A stretch of 64,000 nucleotides of DNA from Candidatus Fibrimonadaceae bacterium (GCA_031281275.1 JAITFP010000072.1:44028-108027), one strand, 5' to 3'; shown: positions 7,995 to 17,442, counted from the first letter of the stretch. Notes: generated by a model from the letters alone, not told the origin. A program made the numbers and translations.

Positions 7995-9071
7995 ATGCCA
8001 TCTTCGGTTTTTGCTAAAAATATTCGCTGGTTTTTTATGCGTTTCTTCTCGGAACGGTATGTTAGGCTCTGGTTTGAGAAAAAAAGCGGCGGCGAGCCTG
8101 AAATGTTTCAATATAAGGCAGATATTTCCACTTGCGAAAAAATTGTTATATTTTTGCCCTCAGAACTGGATAGGTTTTTTGTTCTTTTGCCTTTTGCGCT
8201 GTCTCTTTCCATAAAGCGAATGCCAGACAATTTTTTAATCATTGTAGATGAGAACAACCGTCACATTTTAAGAGCTATGGATTTGGAAAGGGCATCTTTG
8301 TTTTACAACGACAAAACTATGCTTTACGGTAGCTCAGATTTTTTTGACATAGAAAAAAGAATTCAGGAAAGAAGATGGGATTTGTGCCTTTTTTTGCAAG
8401 AAAATGCCAACCTTCCCTTTCTTTATTTGGCACGTGCAACAGGTGCTTCTTACCGCATGGGTGTAAAACAAGATTTTCCTTTTTTAAACATAACCCTTAA
8501 AAATGCTTCGTTTAGCGATGATATTTATGCAAACCGTAATTTTCTCTATAAAACATTTTTGATAGATACCCAAAAAGCAGAACAAGATAGCATTCGCGCT
8601 ACGCAAAAAAACGAAAAATTGAATTCAATTTCAAAACTCTCCACTGCGAATACTGTGTTGGTGAATTTGGAACCACCAATACAAGGGGAGCCTTGGTCAG
8701 AAAGCGAAGTTATAGCTTTGTGCAAAGCGTTTCAACCCGGCTGGCGCTTAATAGCCATAGCCGCAACAACTGCACAGCTAGATATGTATTCAAAAGTTAT
8801 GGAAGAATTGGATATGCGCAGCAATCACGTTCTTTTGCATTCGGAATCCGTATTTAGCTTGCTCAGGCAGTATCCTGGCATAATAACCCTTAATTCCGTG
8901 CACTGCCATTTATTTTTGAATTTGAGCAATATAAAAGTTCTTATGCTTGAACATGATGGCGACCAGAGTTATATGGTGCCAAACAATCAAAGAATGATAA
9001 AATTCTCAAGGAATGGAAATTTTTATTCCCTTTCCAAATTAGCCTCGGATTTTTTAAAGGAACCCAAGTGA
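7995..9071 (+). CDS. Glycosyltransferase family 9-like (heptosyltransferase-like) protein
   Basis: 358 residues from ATG 7995, chosen because a TTTCTATATT element ends 7 nt upstream; an in-frame ATG at 7944 would overlap the preceding gene. The fold signs resemble GT9 lipopolysaccharide heptosyltransferases: an N-terminal strand with alternating hydrophobics (KIVIFLPSELDRFFVLLPFA), a middle RWDLCLFLQENANLPFL segment, RMGVKQDF, then a C-terminal half beginning VLVNLEPPIQGEPWSE. The canonical GT9 motifs are weak, so it may be a divergent or inactive member. The stop overlaps the ispH start by 4 nt (GTGA). Confidence 0.55.
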   Translation: MPSSVFAKNIRWFFMRFFSERYVRLWFEKKSGGEPEMFQYKADISTCEKIVIFLPSELDRFFVLLPFALSLSIKRMPDNFLIIVDENNRHILRAMDLERASLFYNDKTMLYGSSDFFDIEKRIQERRWDLCLFLQENANLPFLYLARATGASYRMGVKQDFPFLNITLKNASFSDDIYANRNFLYKTFLIDTQKAEQDSIRATQKNEKLNSISKLSTANTVLVNLEPPIQGEPWSESEVIALCKAFQPGWRLIAIAATTAQLDMYSKVMEELDMRSNHVLLHSESVFSLLRQYPGIITLNSVHCHLFLNLSNIKVLMLEHDGDQSYMVPNNQRMIKFSRNGNFYSLSKLASDFLKEPK

Positions 9072-9994
9072 AATGTATTTTGGCAAAGCCAAGAGGTTTT
9101 TGCGCAGGCGTTGAGCGCGCTATTTTAATGGTTGAAAAATCCGTGGAGAAATTCAGGGAACCGGTTTATGTTAGGCACGAAATTGTACACAACCGCTTTG
9201 TGGTTGATAGCCTGAGAAAAATAGGCGTTGTATTTGTTGAAGATTTATCAAAAGTACCTTGTGGCTCGGTTGTGATATTTTCTGCGCATGGGGTGAGCAG
9301 AGATATTTACGAAAGTGCAAAAAACAGGCAACTTAAAGTTATAGATGCAACTTGCCCCATTGTGAGAGCTGTACACAGAAACGCAATTAAATATGCAAAT
9401 TCAGGTTGCTCCATAGTTTTGATAGGTCACCCAGGGCACGCAGAAATTGACGGGACTCTTGGGCAATTGCCAGCCGGAAAAATGCACCTTGTAAGCTCGG
9501 TGGAAGATGTTCAAAATTTACCAACAGTAGATGGAGATATTGCCTATTTAACGCAAACAACGCTTTCTACCGAAGAAACGGCAGACATAATATTTGCTTT
9601 GAAAAAAAAGTACCCTGACATACAAGGTTCAAAAACTGGAAATGTGTGCTATGCCACCACCAATAGGCAAAACGCGGTTCGCTCAATATGCAGAGAAATA
9701 GATATGCTCTTGATAGTTGGGTCTCAGAACTCCAGTAATTCAAACCGTTTAAGAGAACTAGGCGAAGAGTACGGGGTTAAAAGCATTTTGATAGATTCCG
9801 TGAAAGATTTGAGCAAAGATATGTTCCTCAAAATAAATTCAGTGGGAATATCAAGCGGAGCCAGCGCGCCGGAATATTTGGTTTTGGAAATAGTGGAATG
9901 GCTAAAAGAACATTTTAGCATTGAAGAAATTGTAGAAGAGCGGGTTGTAAAGGAAATAACAAAATTCCCCTTGCCTCTGGAGTTAGAAGAATGA
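9068..9994 (+). CDS. ispH: 4-hydroxy-3-methylbut-2-enyl diphosphate reductase IspH
   Basis: 308 residues starting with GTG that overlaps the upstream stop (GTGA). IspH performs the last step of the MEP isoprenoid pathway, reducing HMBPP to IPP and DMAPP with an iron-sulfur cluster. The three cluster cysteines are visible in PRGFCAGVERA, DATCPIVR and GNVCYATTNRQ. The substrate histidines are in VRHEIVHN and FSAHGVS plus GHPGHAE, and the SQNSSNSNRL block is also conserved. Length and motif order are normal. Its stop lies one base from the stop of the convergent lipoprotein gene. Confidence 0.97.
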   Translation: MKCILAKPRGFCAGVERAILMVEKSVEKFREPVYVRHEIVHNRFVVDSLRKIGVVFVEDLSKVPCGSVVIFSAHGVSRDIYESAKNRQLKVIDATCPIVRAVHRNAIKYANSGCSIVLIGHPGHAEIDGTLGQLPAGKMHLVSSVEDVQNLPTVDGDIAYLTQTTLSTEETADIIFALKKKYPDIQGSKTGNVCYATTNRQNAVRSICREIDMLLIVGSQNSSNSNRLRELGEEYGVKSILIDSVKDLSKDMFLKINSVGISSGASAPEYLVLEIVEWLKEHFSIEEIVEERVVKEITKFPLPLELEE

Positions 9995-9995
9995 A

Positions 9996-10469
9996 CTAGT
10001 TATTGCCTTGCCAAGTATATACTTCTATGCTGCCCGGTACACCGCATTGTAAAAAGCTACTGTGGCTTTTGGTGTTGGATATTCTCAATTCTGCTCCTGA
10101 GCGAAGAACCTCAACTGTGGCATCAATGGGGTATATTCCTTCTATGCAATCTCCAGATTCGCAATCTATTTTCATTCCTGTTTCGTTTAGTTCCCAATCT
10201 CCATTTGTCTCCAAAATCAAATTCTGATAACCGCCTTTAAAGGAAAAATTACCCTTTTTTGTAAACTTTAAATAGTTCTCAGTTTCTTTATTTGGATCGC
10301 ATAGTGAGTTTGCTTTTTCTACCCTGTCAAGATACCATCTACCTACAAGGCATTTCTTGACGACTGGTATTGTGGCACAAAGTTCGGAATGTGTGGATTC
10401 TGGTTTATCTTCTGAGCAGGCAACCAGCGCAAAAATTGCAAAAGCGAGAAAAGGAAGGAGTTTGTTCAT
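9996..10469 (-). CDS. Small lipoprotein of unknown function
   Basis: 157 residues with a lipoprotein signal (MNKLLPFLAFAIFALVAC, lipobox LVAC). The mature part has several cysteines and a lipocalin-like opening (CLVGRWYLDRVEKA, then KFTKKGNFSFKGGYQ), reminiscent of short lipocalin-like lipoproteins, but I cannot assign a family. It is transcribed toward ispH, with stops one base apart and no terminator between. A TTACTATATT element lies 9 nt before its ATG. Confidence 0.75.
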   Translation of the reverse strand: MNKLLPFLAFAIFALVACSEDKPESTHSELCATIPVVKKCLVGRWYLDRVEKANSLCDPNKETENYLKFTKKGNFSFKGGYQNLILETNGDWELNETGMKIDCESGDCIEGIYPIDATVEVLRSGAELRISNTKSHSSFLQCGVPGSIEVYTWQGNN

Positions 10470-10478
10470 ATATGTTGT

Positions 10479-10488
10479 AATATAGTAA
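10479..10488 (-). promoter_or_regulatory. TTACTATATT promoter, lipoprotein gene
   Basis: Minus-strand TTACTATATT ends 9 nt before ATG 10469. It is back to back with the fkpA promoter at 10503-10512. Confidence 0.5.
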
Positions 10489-10502
10489 GTGCAAGGAGTA
10501 GC

Positions 10503-10512
10503 TTTCTATATT
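10503..10512 (+). promoter_or_regulatory. TTTCTATATT promoter, FkpA-like gene
   Basis: TATATT at 10507-10512 is followed by ACCCTT and then ATG 10519. The element and spacer match those at 61510 and, nearly, 14771. It fixes the start at 10519 rather than the in-frame ATG at 10489. Confidence 0.65.
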
Positions 10513-10518
10513 ACCCTT

Positions 10519-11277
10519 ATGAAAAAATCCTACATTCTTTCCGCAGTTGCCGGTTTGGCAATTATTTTTTGCTTTTCTTTCGCGTCTTGTGATTTGAACG
10601 CGAATAGCAAAGCCGTTTCAAACAAAGCCGCGCTTGAAACCCCGCGTGGCAAGTATAGCTATGCTGTTGGCTCAGATTGGGGCAGGGCAATAAGGCAAGC
10701 TATAAATCAGGTGGAGGCAGATTTAGATTATTCTTTGATTTTGCAAGGAATAAAAGACCAATTTGACACCACGCAATCTGTTCTTATGAACGATAGTGAG
10801 GTAACAGCCGCTCTGCAAGAATTTATGGCTGAAATACAAAGATCCCGTACGGCAAAAGATTCCATTGCTAGGGAAGAGAGAAAACAAAAAGCTAATGCCT
10901 TTCTTGAAAAAAACAAGAGTGAAGTTGGCGTTGTTGTCACCGAAAGCGGTTTGCAATACATAATTTTAAAAGAAGGCGAAGGCAAGATTGCAAAAGATGG
11001 CGATACCATAACAGTCCATTACACGGGCACTTTTATGGACGGCAATAAATTTGATAGTTCCCTGGACCGCAATCAGCCTCTATCCATAGCACTAGGCGAA
11101 GGTCAGCTCATCTCGGGCTGGGTGGAAATGCTTCGCTTGATGAATAAAGGCGAAAAGGTAAAAATCTGGGTTCCAAGCCATTTGGGATATGGAGAAGTTG
11201 GCAATAGAGCAATACCAGGCAATTCAATGCTTATTTTTGAAATGGAATTACTGGACATCAAGCCGGCTAAAAAATAA
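10519..11277 (+). CDS. FkpA-like FKBP peptidyl-prolyl isomerase lipoprotein
   Basis: 252 residues from ATG 10519. A signal peptide with a probable lipobox (FSFASC at 18-23) is followed by an N-terminal helical dimerisation domain of the FkpA/Mip type (KYSYAVGSDWGRAIRQ; DYSLILQGIKDQF; long charged helix near 105-140). A complete FKBP domain spans about 147-250 (VVTESGLQYIILKEGEG, VHYTGTFMDGNKFDSS, GWVEMLRLMNKGEKVK, PSHLGYG, IPGNSMLIFEMELL). It folds periplasmic or outer-membrane proteins by prolyl isomerisation. The stop is adjacent to the TTG start of the MeaB-like gene. Confidence 0.92.
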   Translation: MKKSYILSAVAGLAIIFCFSFASCDLNANSKAVSNKAALETPRGKYSYAVGSDWGRAIRQAINQVEADLDYSLILQGIKDQFDTTQSVLMNDSEVTAALQEFMAEIQRSRTAKDSIAREERKQKANAFLEKNKSEVGVVVTESGLQYIILKEGEGKIAKDGDTITVHYTGTFMDGNKFDSSLDRNQPLSIALGEGQLISGWVEMLRLMNKGEKVKIWVPSHLGYGEVGNRAIPGNSMLIFEMELLDIKPAKK

Positions 11278-12345
11278 TTGAGTGCGCTCTCTATTTCGCA
11301 AGGAGTGGCAGAGAAATCTGTTGTGAACCCTGATATGGAGGCTGTGCTTGCAAAGCGCCGCCGAAGGGAGCCTAGTGTAGATGAGCTTTTCAAAGGCATT
11401 TTAAAAGGCGACCGCTCTGTGCTTGCCAAAGGCATAACACTTGTGGAAAGCAACTTGCCCGAACATCAGAACAAGGCACAGGAGTTAATTCAAAAATGCC
11501 TACCTCATTCCGGGAATTCTTTGAGAATAGGAATAACTGGAAGCCCAGGTGCTGGCAAAAGTTCATTCATAGAAACCTTTGGCGTTTATTTAATAGAAGA
11601 GCATAAAAAAAAATTAGCCGTTTTAGCAATAGACCCAACGAGCCAGCGCACAAAGGGCAGCATTTTAGGTGATAAAACCAGAATGAATTGCCTCTCTGCA
11701 AAAGATGAGGCTTTTATACGACCTTCACCATCTGGCTCTTCTTTGGGCGGAGTAGCGCAAAAAACGCGCGAATCCATACTCCTTTGCGAAGCGGCAGGTT
11801 ATACCACAATATTGATAGAAACAGTGGGAGTTGGTCAAAGTGAAACTGCCGTGCACGGAATGACAGATTTCTTTTTGCTTTTGATGCTTGCGGGCGCAGG
11901 CGATGAACTACAGGGCATAAAGCGCGGAATAATGGAAATGTGCGATGGCATGGCTATAACAAAATGCGATGGGCAAAATATCACAAAAGCCCTCGCTGCC
12001 CGAAGCGAATACCAAAACGCACTGCATCTATTTCCTGCAACTCAAAACGGCTGGTCACCAAAAGTGATAGCCACATCTTCTGTTACAAAAGAAGGACTCT
12101 TGGAAGTTTGGCAAATGATAACTGAATTTGAAAACACAGTTAAGCAAAACAACTGGTTTTATCAAAACAGAAAAGAACAGCAAAAAAACTGGATGGAAAG
12201 CACAATCCACGATAGCTTAATGTTTAATTTTTACAATCACCCCGATGTGCAAAAAGAACTTCCTTTGGCAGAGCAAGCCGTTTTGGAAGGAAAGGAGAGC
12301 CCATTCAAGGCGGCAAACAGATTGCTCAGTTATTTTTCTCGTTAA
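11278..12345 (+). CDS. MeaB/ArgK-family GTPase (methylmalonyl-CoA mutase chaperone)
   Basis: About 355 residues. It shows the G3E GTPase signature: Walker [10 protein letters not shown] (about 88-96), [17 protein letters not shown], the SSLGGVAQ region, [11 protein letters not shown] (Walker B), and ITKCDG for guanine recognition. MeaB-type proteins load and protect adenosylcobalamin-dependent methylmalonyl-CoA mutase. Together with the carboxyltransferase gene nearby this suggests a propionate/succinate pathway, but the mutase is not in the window. The start is uncertain: TTG at 11278 directly follows the fkpA stop; GTG 11323 or ATG 11335 are alternatives. The 3' end overlaps the convergent rmlA end by 20 nt. 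Confidence 0.9.
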   Translation: MSALSISQGVAEKSVVNPDMEAVLAKRRRREPSVDELFKGILKGDRSVLAKGITLVESNLPEHQNKAQELIQKCLPHSGNSLRIGITGSPGAGKSSFIETFGVYLIEEHKKKLAVLAIDPTSQRTKGSILGDKTRMNCLSAKDEAFIRPSPSGSSLGGVAQKTRESILLCEAAGYTTILIETVGVGQSETAVHGMTDFFLLLMLAGAGDELQGIKRGIMEMCDGMAITKCDGQNITKALAARSEYQNALHLFPATQNGWSPKVIATSSVTKEGLLEVWQMITEFENTVKQNNWFYQNRKEQQKNWMESTIHDSLMFNFYNHPDVQKELPLAEQAVLEGKESPFKAANRLLSYFSR

Positions 12346-13204
12346 ATCTTTTGAAAATATAATCCCTATATGGGCATTTGGGCATATTGCTTTCTAAATA
12401 TGCTTTCATTTTTTCCCAAGTAACAAAGCCTCGGTCAACGGCTATTTCTTCTAAGCAGGCTATTTTAAGACCTTGCCTTGATTCCAAGGTATAAACAAAA
12501 TTGCTCGCTTCCAAAAGAGATGCGTGGGTGCCTGTATCTAGCCATGCAACTCCGCGCCCTATTTTTTTCACAAACAAGGTTCCTTCTTGCAAATACATTT
12601 TGTTTATATCTGTTATTTCTAGCTCGCCTCTTGCGCTGGGTTTTAGAGATTTGGCTTTTTCCAAAATGCTTTTATCGTAAGCATATAAACCAGGCACTGC
12701 GTAATTGCTCTTTGGTTTTGCCGGTTTTTCTTCCAAAGAAAGTGCTTTGCCTTTTGCATCAAACTCAACAACTCCATAACGCTCAGGGTCATTAACCGCA
12801 TAGCCCAATATGCGCGCTCCTGTGAAATTTTTTGCATCTGCCATTATGCCATATAAATCAAAAGCTCCGTAAAAAATATTATCGCCTAAAATCAATGTGC
12901 AGGGCTGGTCTTTAATAAAATCTTCTGCTATCAAAAAAGCCTGAGCTATGCCCTCAGGACGCGGTTGAGCGGCATATTGAATGTTTAGCCCCCATTGACT
13001 TCCATTGCCGAGCAAATTTTCAAAACGTGGCAAATCCACAGGTGTACTTATCAGCAAAATATCCCTTATTCCGCCGAGCATCAGCGTGGAAAGAGGATAA
13101 TAAACAATTGGCTTGTCGTACACGGGTTGAAGCTGTTTGCTTGCAACTGCGCTTAAAGGGTAAAGCCTAGAACCCGCACCTCCAGCTAAAAGAATGCCTT
13201 TCAA
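12326..13204 (-). CDS. rmlA: Glucose-1-phosphate thymidylyltransferase RmlA
   Basis: 292 residues. RmlA makes dTDP-glucose from glucose-1-phosphate and dTTP, the first step to dTDP-rhamnose and other deoxysugars. Conserved blocks are [66 protein letters not shown] and [14 protein letters not shown]. The start is TTG at 13204, three bases after the carboxyltransferase stop, so translation is probably coupled to that gene. No rmlB, rmlC or rmlD is adjacent. Confidence 0.95.
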   Translation of the reverse strand: MKGILLAGGAGSRLYPLSAVASKQLQPVYDKPIVYYPLSTLMLGGIRDILLISTPVDLPRFENLLGNGSQWGLNIQYAAQPRPEGIAQAFLIAEDFIKDQPCTLILGDNIFYGAFDLYGIMADAKNFTGARILGYAVNDPERYGVVEFDAKGKALSLEEKPAKPKSNYAVPGLYAYDKSILEKAKSLKPSARGELEITDINKMYLQEGTLFVKKIGRGVAWLDTGTHASLLEASNFVYTLESRQGLKIACLEEIAVDRGFVTWEKMKAYLESNMPKCPYRDYIFKRFNEKNN

Positions 13205-13207
13205 TCT

Positions 13208-14764
13208 TTACCCGCTAACCTGCACATTAAATGTTTTTCCGCCAACGGTAACGCCATAATTGACGGTTCCGCTAATGGGTGCAAAAACCAGTGGAGATGC
13301 TACTGGTGCAGCCTGCGTAGCTGGCGCAGCAACGGGTGTAGCGGCAGCCGGAGCAGCAGGTTTCTTTTTGGGAACGCTAACTCTTGCCTTGCCCTGCAAG
13401 AAATCCAAACCTTTGTTGCCGCCCTTTGTTGCCATTGCGCCAATTATGAAAATATTTTCATCGGTTACAGGCAAATGGTTATCTTCCAAAACTTTTTTCG
13501 CTTTTGGAATGCCGGGTTCCAAAACATCCAATGGATTTCCAGTGAACACAGGTTTTTTCATTTGCTCGCTTGCAATTTTAACTATTTCTGGATCTGGCTC
13601 TCTGGGTGTTTTGCCAAGGTAGCCAAGAACCATATTGCCATAGCCATCGGTTATTTTTTTCCAAGGTCCTTGAACTGTGTTTGCATAAGCCTGCTGGAAA
13701 TAAAATTGAGAAACAGGGGTAACGCTTGAGCCAAATCCACCGCGAGCCACGCACTCTGCCATATTTTTAATCACTTGTGGGTAAAGATGGAATGTTTTGG
13801 TTTCGCGCATCATCAATGTGTTTGCGGTTAAGGCACCGCCTGGCATTGGGCTAAAAATAACTTCGGGTTCAATTGCCAGAGCCTCTGGTGGAAAGTCATA
13901 TTCTTTGAAACATTCCTTGCTCACCTGGTTTGCTTCCATAATTTTTTCAACATCAATATCCAAAGTGTAATCTGTGCCTTTTAAAGCGTGCCAAAGAGAA
14001 AGCAAATCGGGTTGAGCTGTTCCACCGCTGAGAGGTGATCTGCCACAACAAACACCGTCTGCGCCACCTTCAATAGCAGCCACATATTGGGCAATGCCTG
14101 TTCCGCAGGTATCGTGAGAGTGTATGCGAAGCTCCACTTTGTCGCCAAGAAGTTTGCGCGCTTGTTTAAAGGTTTCGTGAACTTTGCGTGGATTTGCCGT
14201 GCCGCTTGCATCTTTAAAGCATACACTTACAAAAGGAACGCCGGAATCCAAAATCTTTTTTAAGGTTTCAAGGTAAAATGCAGGTTCGTGCGCACCTTCG
14301 CCCTTGCAGTGGCGGGGCAATTCCATCATGGTCACCACAACCTCATGTTCCAAGCCAGCATCAGTTATGCACTTTCCTGAATATATGAGGTTATTCACAT
14401 CGTTCAAGGCATCAAAATTGCGAATGCGTGTCATGCCGTGCTTTTTAAACATTTTGGCGTGTAAATCTATCATATCTCTGGGCTGGGGTTCCAAGGCAAC
14501 CACATTTATGCCACGAGCGAGCGTTTGCAGGCGAATTTTAGGACCCACAGTTTTGCGGAAAGTGTCCATCATATTAAAAGCATCTTCGTTGCAATATAGG
14601 TAAGGTGCTTGGTATCTTGCGCCGCCACCAGCTTCAAAATGCTCAATTCCCGCATGAACCCCCGCTTCCAAAGCAGGGAGAAAATCTTTTGTCAAAACGC
14701 GAGCGCCAAAAACCGACTGAAAGCCATCGCGAAAGCTAGTATCTTGGAATAGTATCTTTTTCAT
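13208..14764 (-). CDS. Pyruvate carboxylase/oxaloacetate decarboxylase carboxyltransferase subunit, no biotinyl domain
   Basis: About 518 residues from ATG 14764, which lies 6 nt after a TTTCTATATT element. The TIM-barrel carboxyltransferase core has QDTSFRDGFQS (metal aspartate), RNFDALNDVNNL, VCFKDASG (biotin-accepting lysine region) and RIHSHDTCGTG (metal histidines), followed by a PYC_OADA-type domain. An Ala/Pro linker (about 475-500) leads to a short tail, APISGTVNYGVTVGGKTF. The biotin site (A/M-K-M) is absent, so the biotin carrier must be a separate protein. Likely role is pyruvate-oxaloacetate interconversion on the route to succinate. Confidence 0.88.
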   Translation of the reverse strand: MKKILFQDTSFRDGFQSVFGARVLTKDFLPALEAGVHAGIEHFEAGGGARYQAPYLYCNEDAFNMMDTFRKTVGPKIRLQTLARGINVVALEPQPRDMIDLHAKMFKKHGMTRIRNFDALNDVNNLIYSGKCITDAGLEHEVVVTMMELPRHCKGEGAHEPAFYLETLKKILDSGVPFVSVCFKDASGTANPRKVHETFKQARKLLGDKVELRIHSHDTCGTGIAQYVAAIEGGADGVCCGRSPLSGGTAQPDLLSLWHALKGTDYTLDIDVEKIMEANQVSKECFKEYDFPPEALAIEPEVIFSPMPGGALTANTLMMRETKTFHLYPQVIKNMAECVARGGFGSSVTPVSQFYFQQAYANTVQGPWKKITDGYGNMVLGYLGKTPREPDPEIVKIASEQMKKPVFTGNPLDVLEPGIPKAKKVLEDNHLPVTDENIFIIGAMATKGGNKGLDFLQGKARVSVPKKKPAAPAAATPVAAPATQAAPVASPLVFAPISGTVNYGVTVGGKTFNVQVSG

Positions 14765-14770
14765 AGGGTA

Positions 14771-14780
14771 AATATAGAAA
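14771..14780 (-). promoter_or_regulatory. TTTCTATATT promoter, carboxyltransferase gene
   Basis: Minus-strand TTTCTATATT followed by TACCCT and then ATG 14764, almost the same arrangement as before fkpA. A leaderless mRNA is predicted. The interval 14781-14930 holds nothing else I can call. Confidence 0.6.
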
Positions 14781-14926
14781 ATTAATATCTCCCTTTCCAA
14801 CGAGCTTCACCCAGAGGTTTGCTATGATTTTATGCGTTTTGAACGGTTCGGCTTTGGGGCTTGGAATGGATTGCACAAGGCGCAAGATGCCTTTGGCGAG
14901 TTTGGGTTAATTTGGTTCACCGTGTG

Positions 14927-14955
14927 AAAAGGTGCTAAGGAATTTTCTTAGCACC
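14927..14955 (-). terminator. Rho-independent terminator of the AAA ATPase gene
   Basis: A perfect 9-bp stem, GGTGCTAAG (14931-14939) with CTTAGCACC (14947-14955), around a 7-nt loop, followed on the minus strand by TTTT (14930-14927). The stop codon of the ATPase gene lies inside the stem. Confidence 0.7.
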
Positions 14956-16534
14956 CAAAAATTGTTATCTTCTTTCCTGCCGATTGCTTGACCTCTTTCA
15001 CGTAAAGTTTTTTGCTCCAGCTTTTTTTGGGAGTGCGGTCAAAAATCACTACCCAGCCTTCTTTTGAGCCTACTTTATCCATATATTTCAAAATTTGTTC
15101 TGTGGAATCTTTTATTGTTTTAACTCCCTTGTAAATTTTAAGCTCAATAGGGTATTTATGATTCTCCCACTCAACGCAAATATCAGCACGGTTTGTGCCT
15201 AAAGCCATTTCTCGGCTAATATGACCGCCGCCATTTATCACACGCTGCAAAAATGCCTGAATCACCAAATGAGGGGCGGCTTCGTCATATTGGTAAAAAT
15301 TCTCTTTGTAGCGTTGTATCCATATCTCGCTGTTCTCTCGCCAAAAAACTTGAAAATCTTTCAGCAAAGCATTGACGTTTATTTTCCCACCCTTCAAATA
15401 ATGTGGAACATCATAATCTTTGTATTTGGTTTTTAGTATATCTTGAACATTCCAATTAAGTGACCTAACTATCAATTCGGCATAAATGGGATTGGCTGGC
15501 TCTATTTGGTCACAGCTGTCTCTGATTATTCCCAAATCCCTAGTGTAAAGATAGTCATCCGATGATTTGTCCATTGTATAATCTTCGCCAAGAATCAAAG
15601 GCTGTATTACTTTGCGGACACGTTCCTCCTTTAGCCTCTCCATAAGCGAATCAAAGTGCGTTCCCCTTGCAAGAACTATATTTTGGATAGCCTGCTTTGC
15701 AATATCTTGTGTTATGACGGTGGAGTAATCAGATTTGCAAATTTTTTCAACCGCTTCCCTAGCTATGGCGTTCACAAGCCAAGGCTGCCCCTGCGTTTGT
15801 TCAAAGATAAACTGGGTAGCATCTTTTTCAAATACCTGTTCTGTTGCTGTGGTATGCTGATTGTAAAGTTCTGTCACATCGTCTTTCGTGAAATTTTCTA
15901 AAGTCATAGCTTCGGTCACTATGTTGAATGGGCTTGCACTGCCGAGCGTTTCGCGGTCTGGGCGAATATGGGCTTTGTAGTCCCTTATGTTGCGCATTCC
16001 TACCAAAGCTATGCTATGAACAAATGGACTTCTCGCTCTGGACACAAAACCTTCTCGCAACTGCCTTAAAAATGTGATTAAAGTTCCGTTGCTAAGGCAA
16101 TCGGCTTCGTCAAAAAATATGACCAAAGGCTTGTCTAAAATTTTGCTAATTTTTGAAAGTTCAAATTGCAGCAAGGAGGCAAAACCTATATTGCTAGGTT
16201 CTTTTGCAAACATATCTCCTTTAGGAAAATTTGAGCGATAAAAAGCAATTTTTAAAGCATCTATTATCTCCGGCATTGCTTCTTTTGCTTCTGTAATTCC
16301 TTGTATCTTTTCCAAAGAGCAATATAAAGCATAATACTTACCCTCTGCATTTATTTTATCTACGAGTTCCAGTAAAAGAGTTGTCTTTCCGCTTTGCCGA
16401 GCGGCGTGAAGGACAAAATAATCTTTTTGCTCTATTAAATTTATCAGTTCTTTGCCTATATTACGCAAAGGGTCAAGCATATAATGCTCATTTGAATTGC
16501 AGGGACCAGCTATATTGAAGCGTTTTTGAGACAT
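14948..16534 (-). CDS. AAA ATPase with C-terminal PD-(D/E)XK nuclease-like domain
   Basis: About 528 residues from ATG 16534, preferred over ATG 16591 because TTTCTATTTT ends 7 nt upstream. The N-terminal ATPase has a Walker-A-type loop AARQSGKTTLL (about 44-54) and Walker B LVIFFDEAD (about 130-138), plus ALVGMRNIRDYK, typical of the AAA-like/STAND-related group linked to nuclease tails. The C-terminal block RADICVEWENHKYPIELKIYK has the D...E-x-K pattern of the PD-(D/E)XK fold. Such genes are common in Bacteroidota and FCB genomes; their role is unproven (mobile-element relic or defence have been suggested). It is a single-gene unit with its own promoter and terminator. Confidence 0.8.
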   Translation of the reverse strand: MSQKRFNIAGPCNSNEHYMLDPLRNIGKELINLIEQKDYFVLHAARQSGKTTLLLELVDKINAEGKYYALYCSLEKIQGITEAKEAMPEIIDALKIAFYRSNFPKGDMFAKEPSNIGFASLLQFELSKISKILDKPLVIFFDEADCLSNGTLITFLRQLREGFVSRARSPFVHSIALVGMRNIRDYKAHIRPDRETLGSASPFNIVTEAMTLENFTKDDVTELYNQHTTATEQVFEKDATQFIFEQTQGQPWLVNAIAREAVEKICKSDYSTVITQDIAKQAIQNIVLARGTHFDSLMERLKEERVRKVIQPLILGEDYTMDKSSDDYLYTRDLGIIRDSCDQIEPANPIYAELIVRSLNWNVQDILKTKYKDYDVPHYLKGGKINVNALLKDFQVFWRENSEIWIQRYKENFYQYDEAAPHLVIQAFLQRVINGGGHISREMALGTNRADICVEWENHKYPIELKIYKGVKTIKDSTEQILKYMDKVGSKEGWVVIFDRTPKKSWSKKLYVKEVKQSAGKKITIFGC

Positions 16535-16541
16535 TAATGAT

Positions 16542-16551
16542 AAAATAGAAA
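16542..16551 (-). promoter_or_regulatory. TTTCTATTTT promoter, AAA ATPase gene
   Basis: Variant of the window-wide element; TATTTT ends 7 nt before ATG 16534 on the minus strand. Confidence 0.5.
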
Positions 16552-16674
16552 AACTATCACGCTTTAGGCAATCAACCCCGAAAAGCACCAATAAACGCCA
16601 TTTTTATGCGAATTTAGCCGTTTTTGCAATGCAGCTTATGATAGAAAATTATTTTGTGACATATTCGTAAATTT

Positions 16675-16684
16675 TTACTATATT
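16675..16684 (+). promoter_or_regulatory. TTACTATATT promoter, SH3b gene
   Basis: TATATT at 16679-16684 lies 10 nt before ATG 16695. There is no Shine-Dalgarno; a leader of only a few bases is predicted. Confidence 0.55.
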
Positions 16685-16694
16685 CACACATAAG

Positions 16695-17342
16695 ATGATT
16701 AACTTATTATGGATAATAATACTATTTATCGGGCTGGCTAACGCACAACCCATAACTTACACATATAAATACGCACTGGAAACTCCTGTGAATATCAGGT
16801 CTGGGCAGAGTTCCAAGCACGATATTGTGGGGCAGTTGAAAATGGATGAGCGTTTTGAAATGGATGCTGCCTGCAAGTCCGGTTGGTGCAGGGCAAGAGC
16901 TGGAAATATTGAGGGATGGGTGCATATCTCCCAAGCAAAGCAAGCACCAACACAAGCAAAAACAGCAGAGCCAGCAAAGGCGGCGACCAATACCGAAGAA
17001 GATTTAGAATGGTGGGCTATACCATTGACAATACTGGTATTAATAATAGGGCTATTTGTAATATGGAAACTCAAATGGATTATCATAAAAATTATTGGCG
17101 GAGTTTTCAAAATAATATTATATCTGATGCTGGGCTTGTTTAGAGATAGACCTTTGCCTATAATTTCTTATGCAAGTCAAGAAGGCGCGAATGTTGTAGT
17201 ATATGGTGAGCAAAATAGATATCTTTTTAGTAAAAAGGGCCAGCTATATAGCTATACCGATACAACTGTTTCTATAATTTTGAAAGATAATATCAGTACT
17301 TTTGATTCAAATGAGGTTCTTTTGGAGCAAAGGCGCATATAG
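16695..17342 (+). CDS. Exported SH3b-domain membrane protein
   Basis: 215 residues: signal peptide (1-18, cleavage after ANA), one bacterial SH3 domain at about 28-78 (TPVNIRSGQSSKHDIVGQL ... GWCRARAGNIEGWVH), an Ala/Thr/Lys linker, then a hydrophobic stretch at about 110-150 that could form one or two membrane helices, and a C-terminal domain of about 60 residues. SH3b domains usually bind peptidoglycan or peptides. The C-terminal part is not recognised. It is monocistronic by position; a hairpin follows it. Confidence 0.75.
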   Translation: MINLLWIIILFIGLANAQPITYTYKYALETPVNIRSGQSSKHDIVGQLKMDERFEMDAACKSGWCRARAGNIEGWVHISQAKQAPTQAKTAEPAKAATNTEEDLEWWAIPLTILVLIIGLFVIWKLKWIIIKIIGGVFKIILYLMLGLFRDRPLPIISYASQEGANVVVYGEQNRYLFSKKGQLYSYTDTTVSIILKDNISTFDSNEVLLEQRRI

Positions 17343-17347
17343 AAGAA

Positions 17348-17369
17348 TTTGCGTCGCGGACGGCGCAAA
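17348..17369 (+). other. Hairpin downstream of the SH3b gene
   Basis: TTTGCGTCG pairs with CGGCGCAAA (one G-T pair) around a CGGA tetraloop. It starts 6 nt after the SH3b stop. No T-run follows, so it is not a classical terminator; it may stabilise the 3' end or help termination. Confidence 0.45.
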
Positions 17370-17442
17370 CTAGCCAAATTCTGTGTTCTCAGGAATTTGG
17401 TGAATAAAAAAGAACGGGAAAACAAAAAACGGAGTTTGAAAA

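Noticed and set aside
14821..14907. 28-codon frame MILCVLNGSALGLGMDC... between carboxyltransferase and ATPase
   Set aside because: No ribosome site or promoter and no recognisable motif; too short to support.
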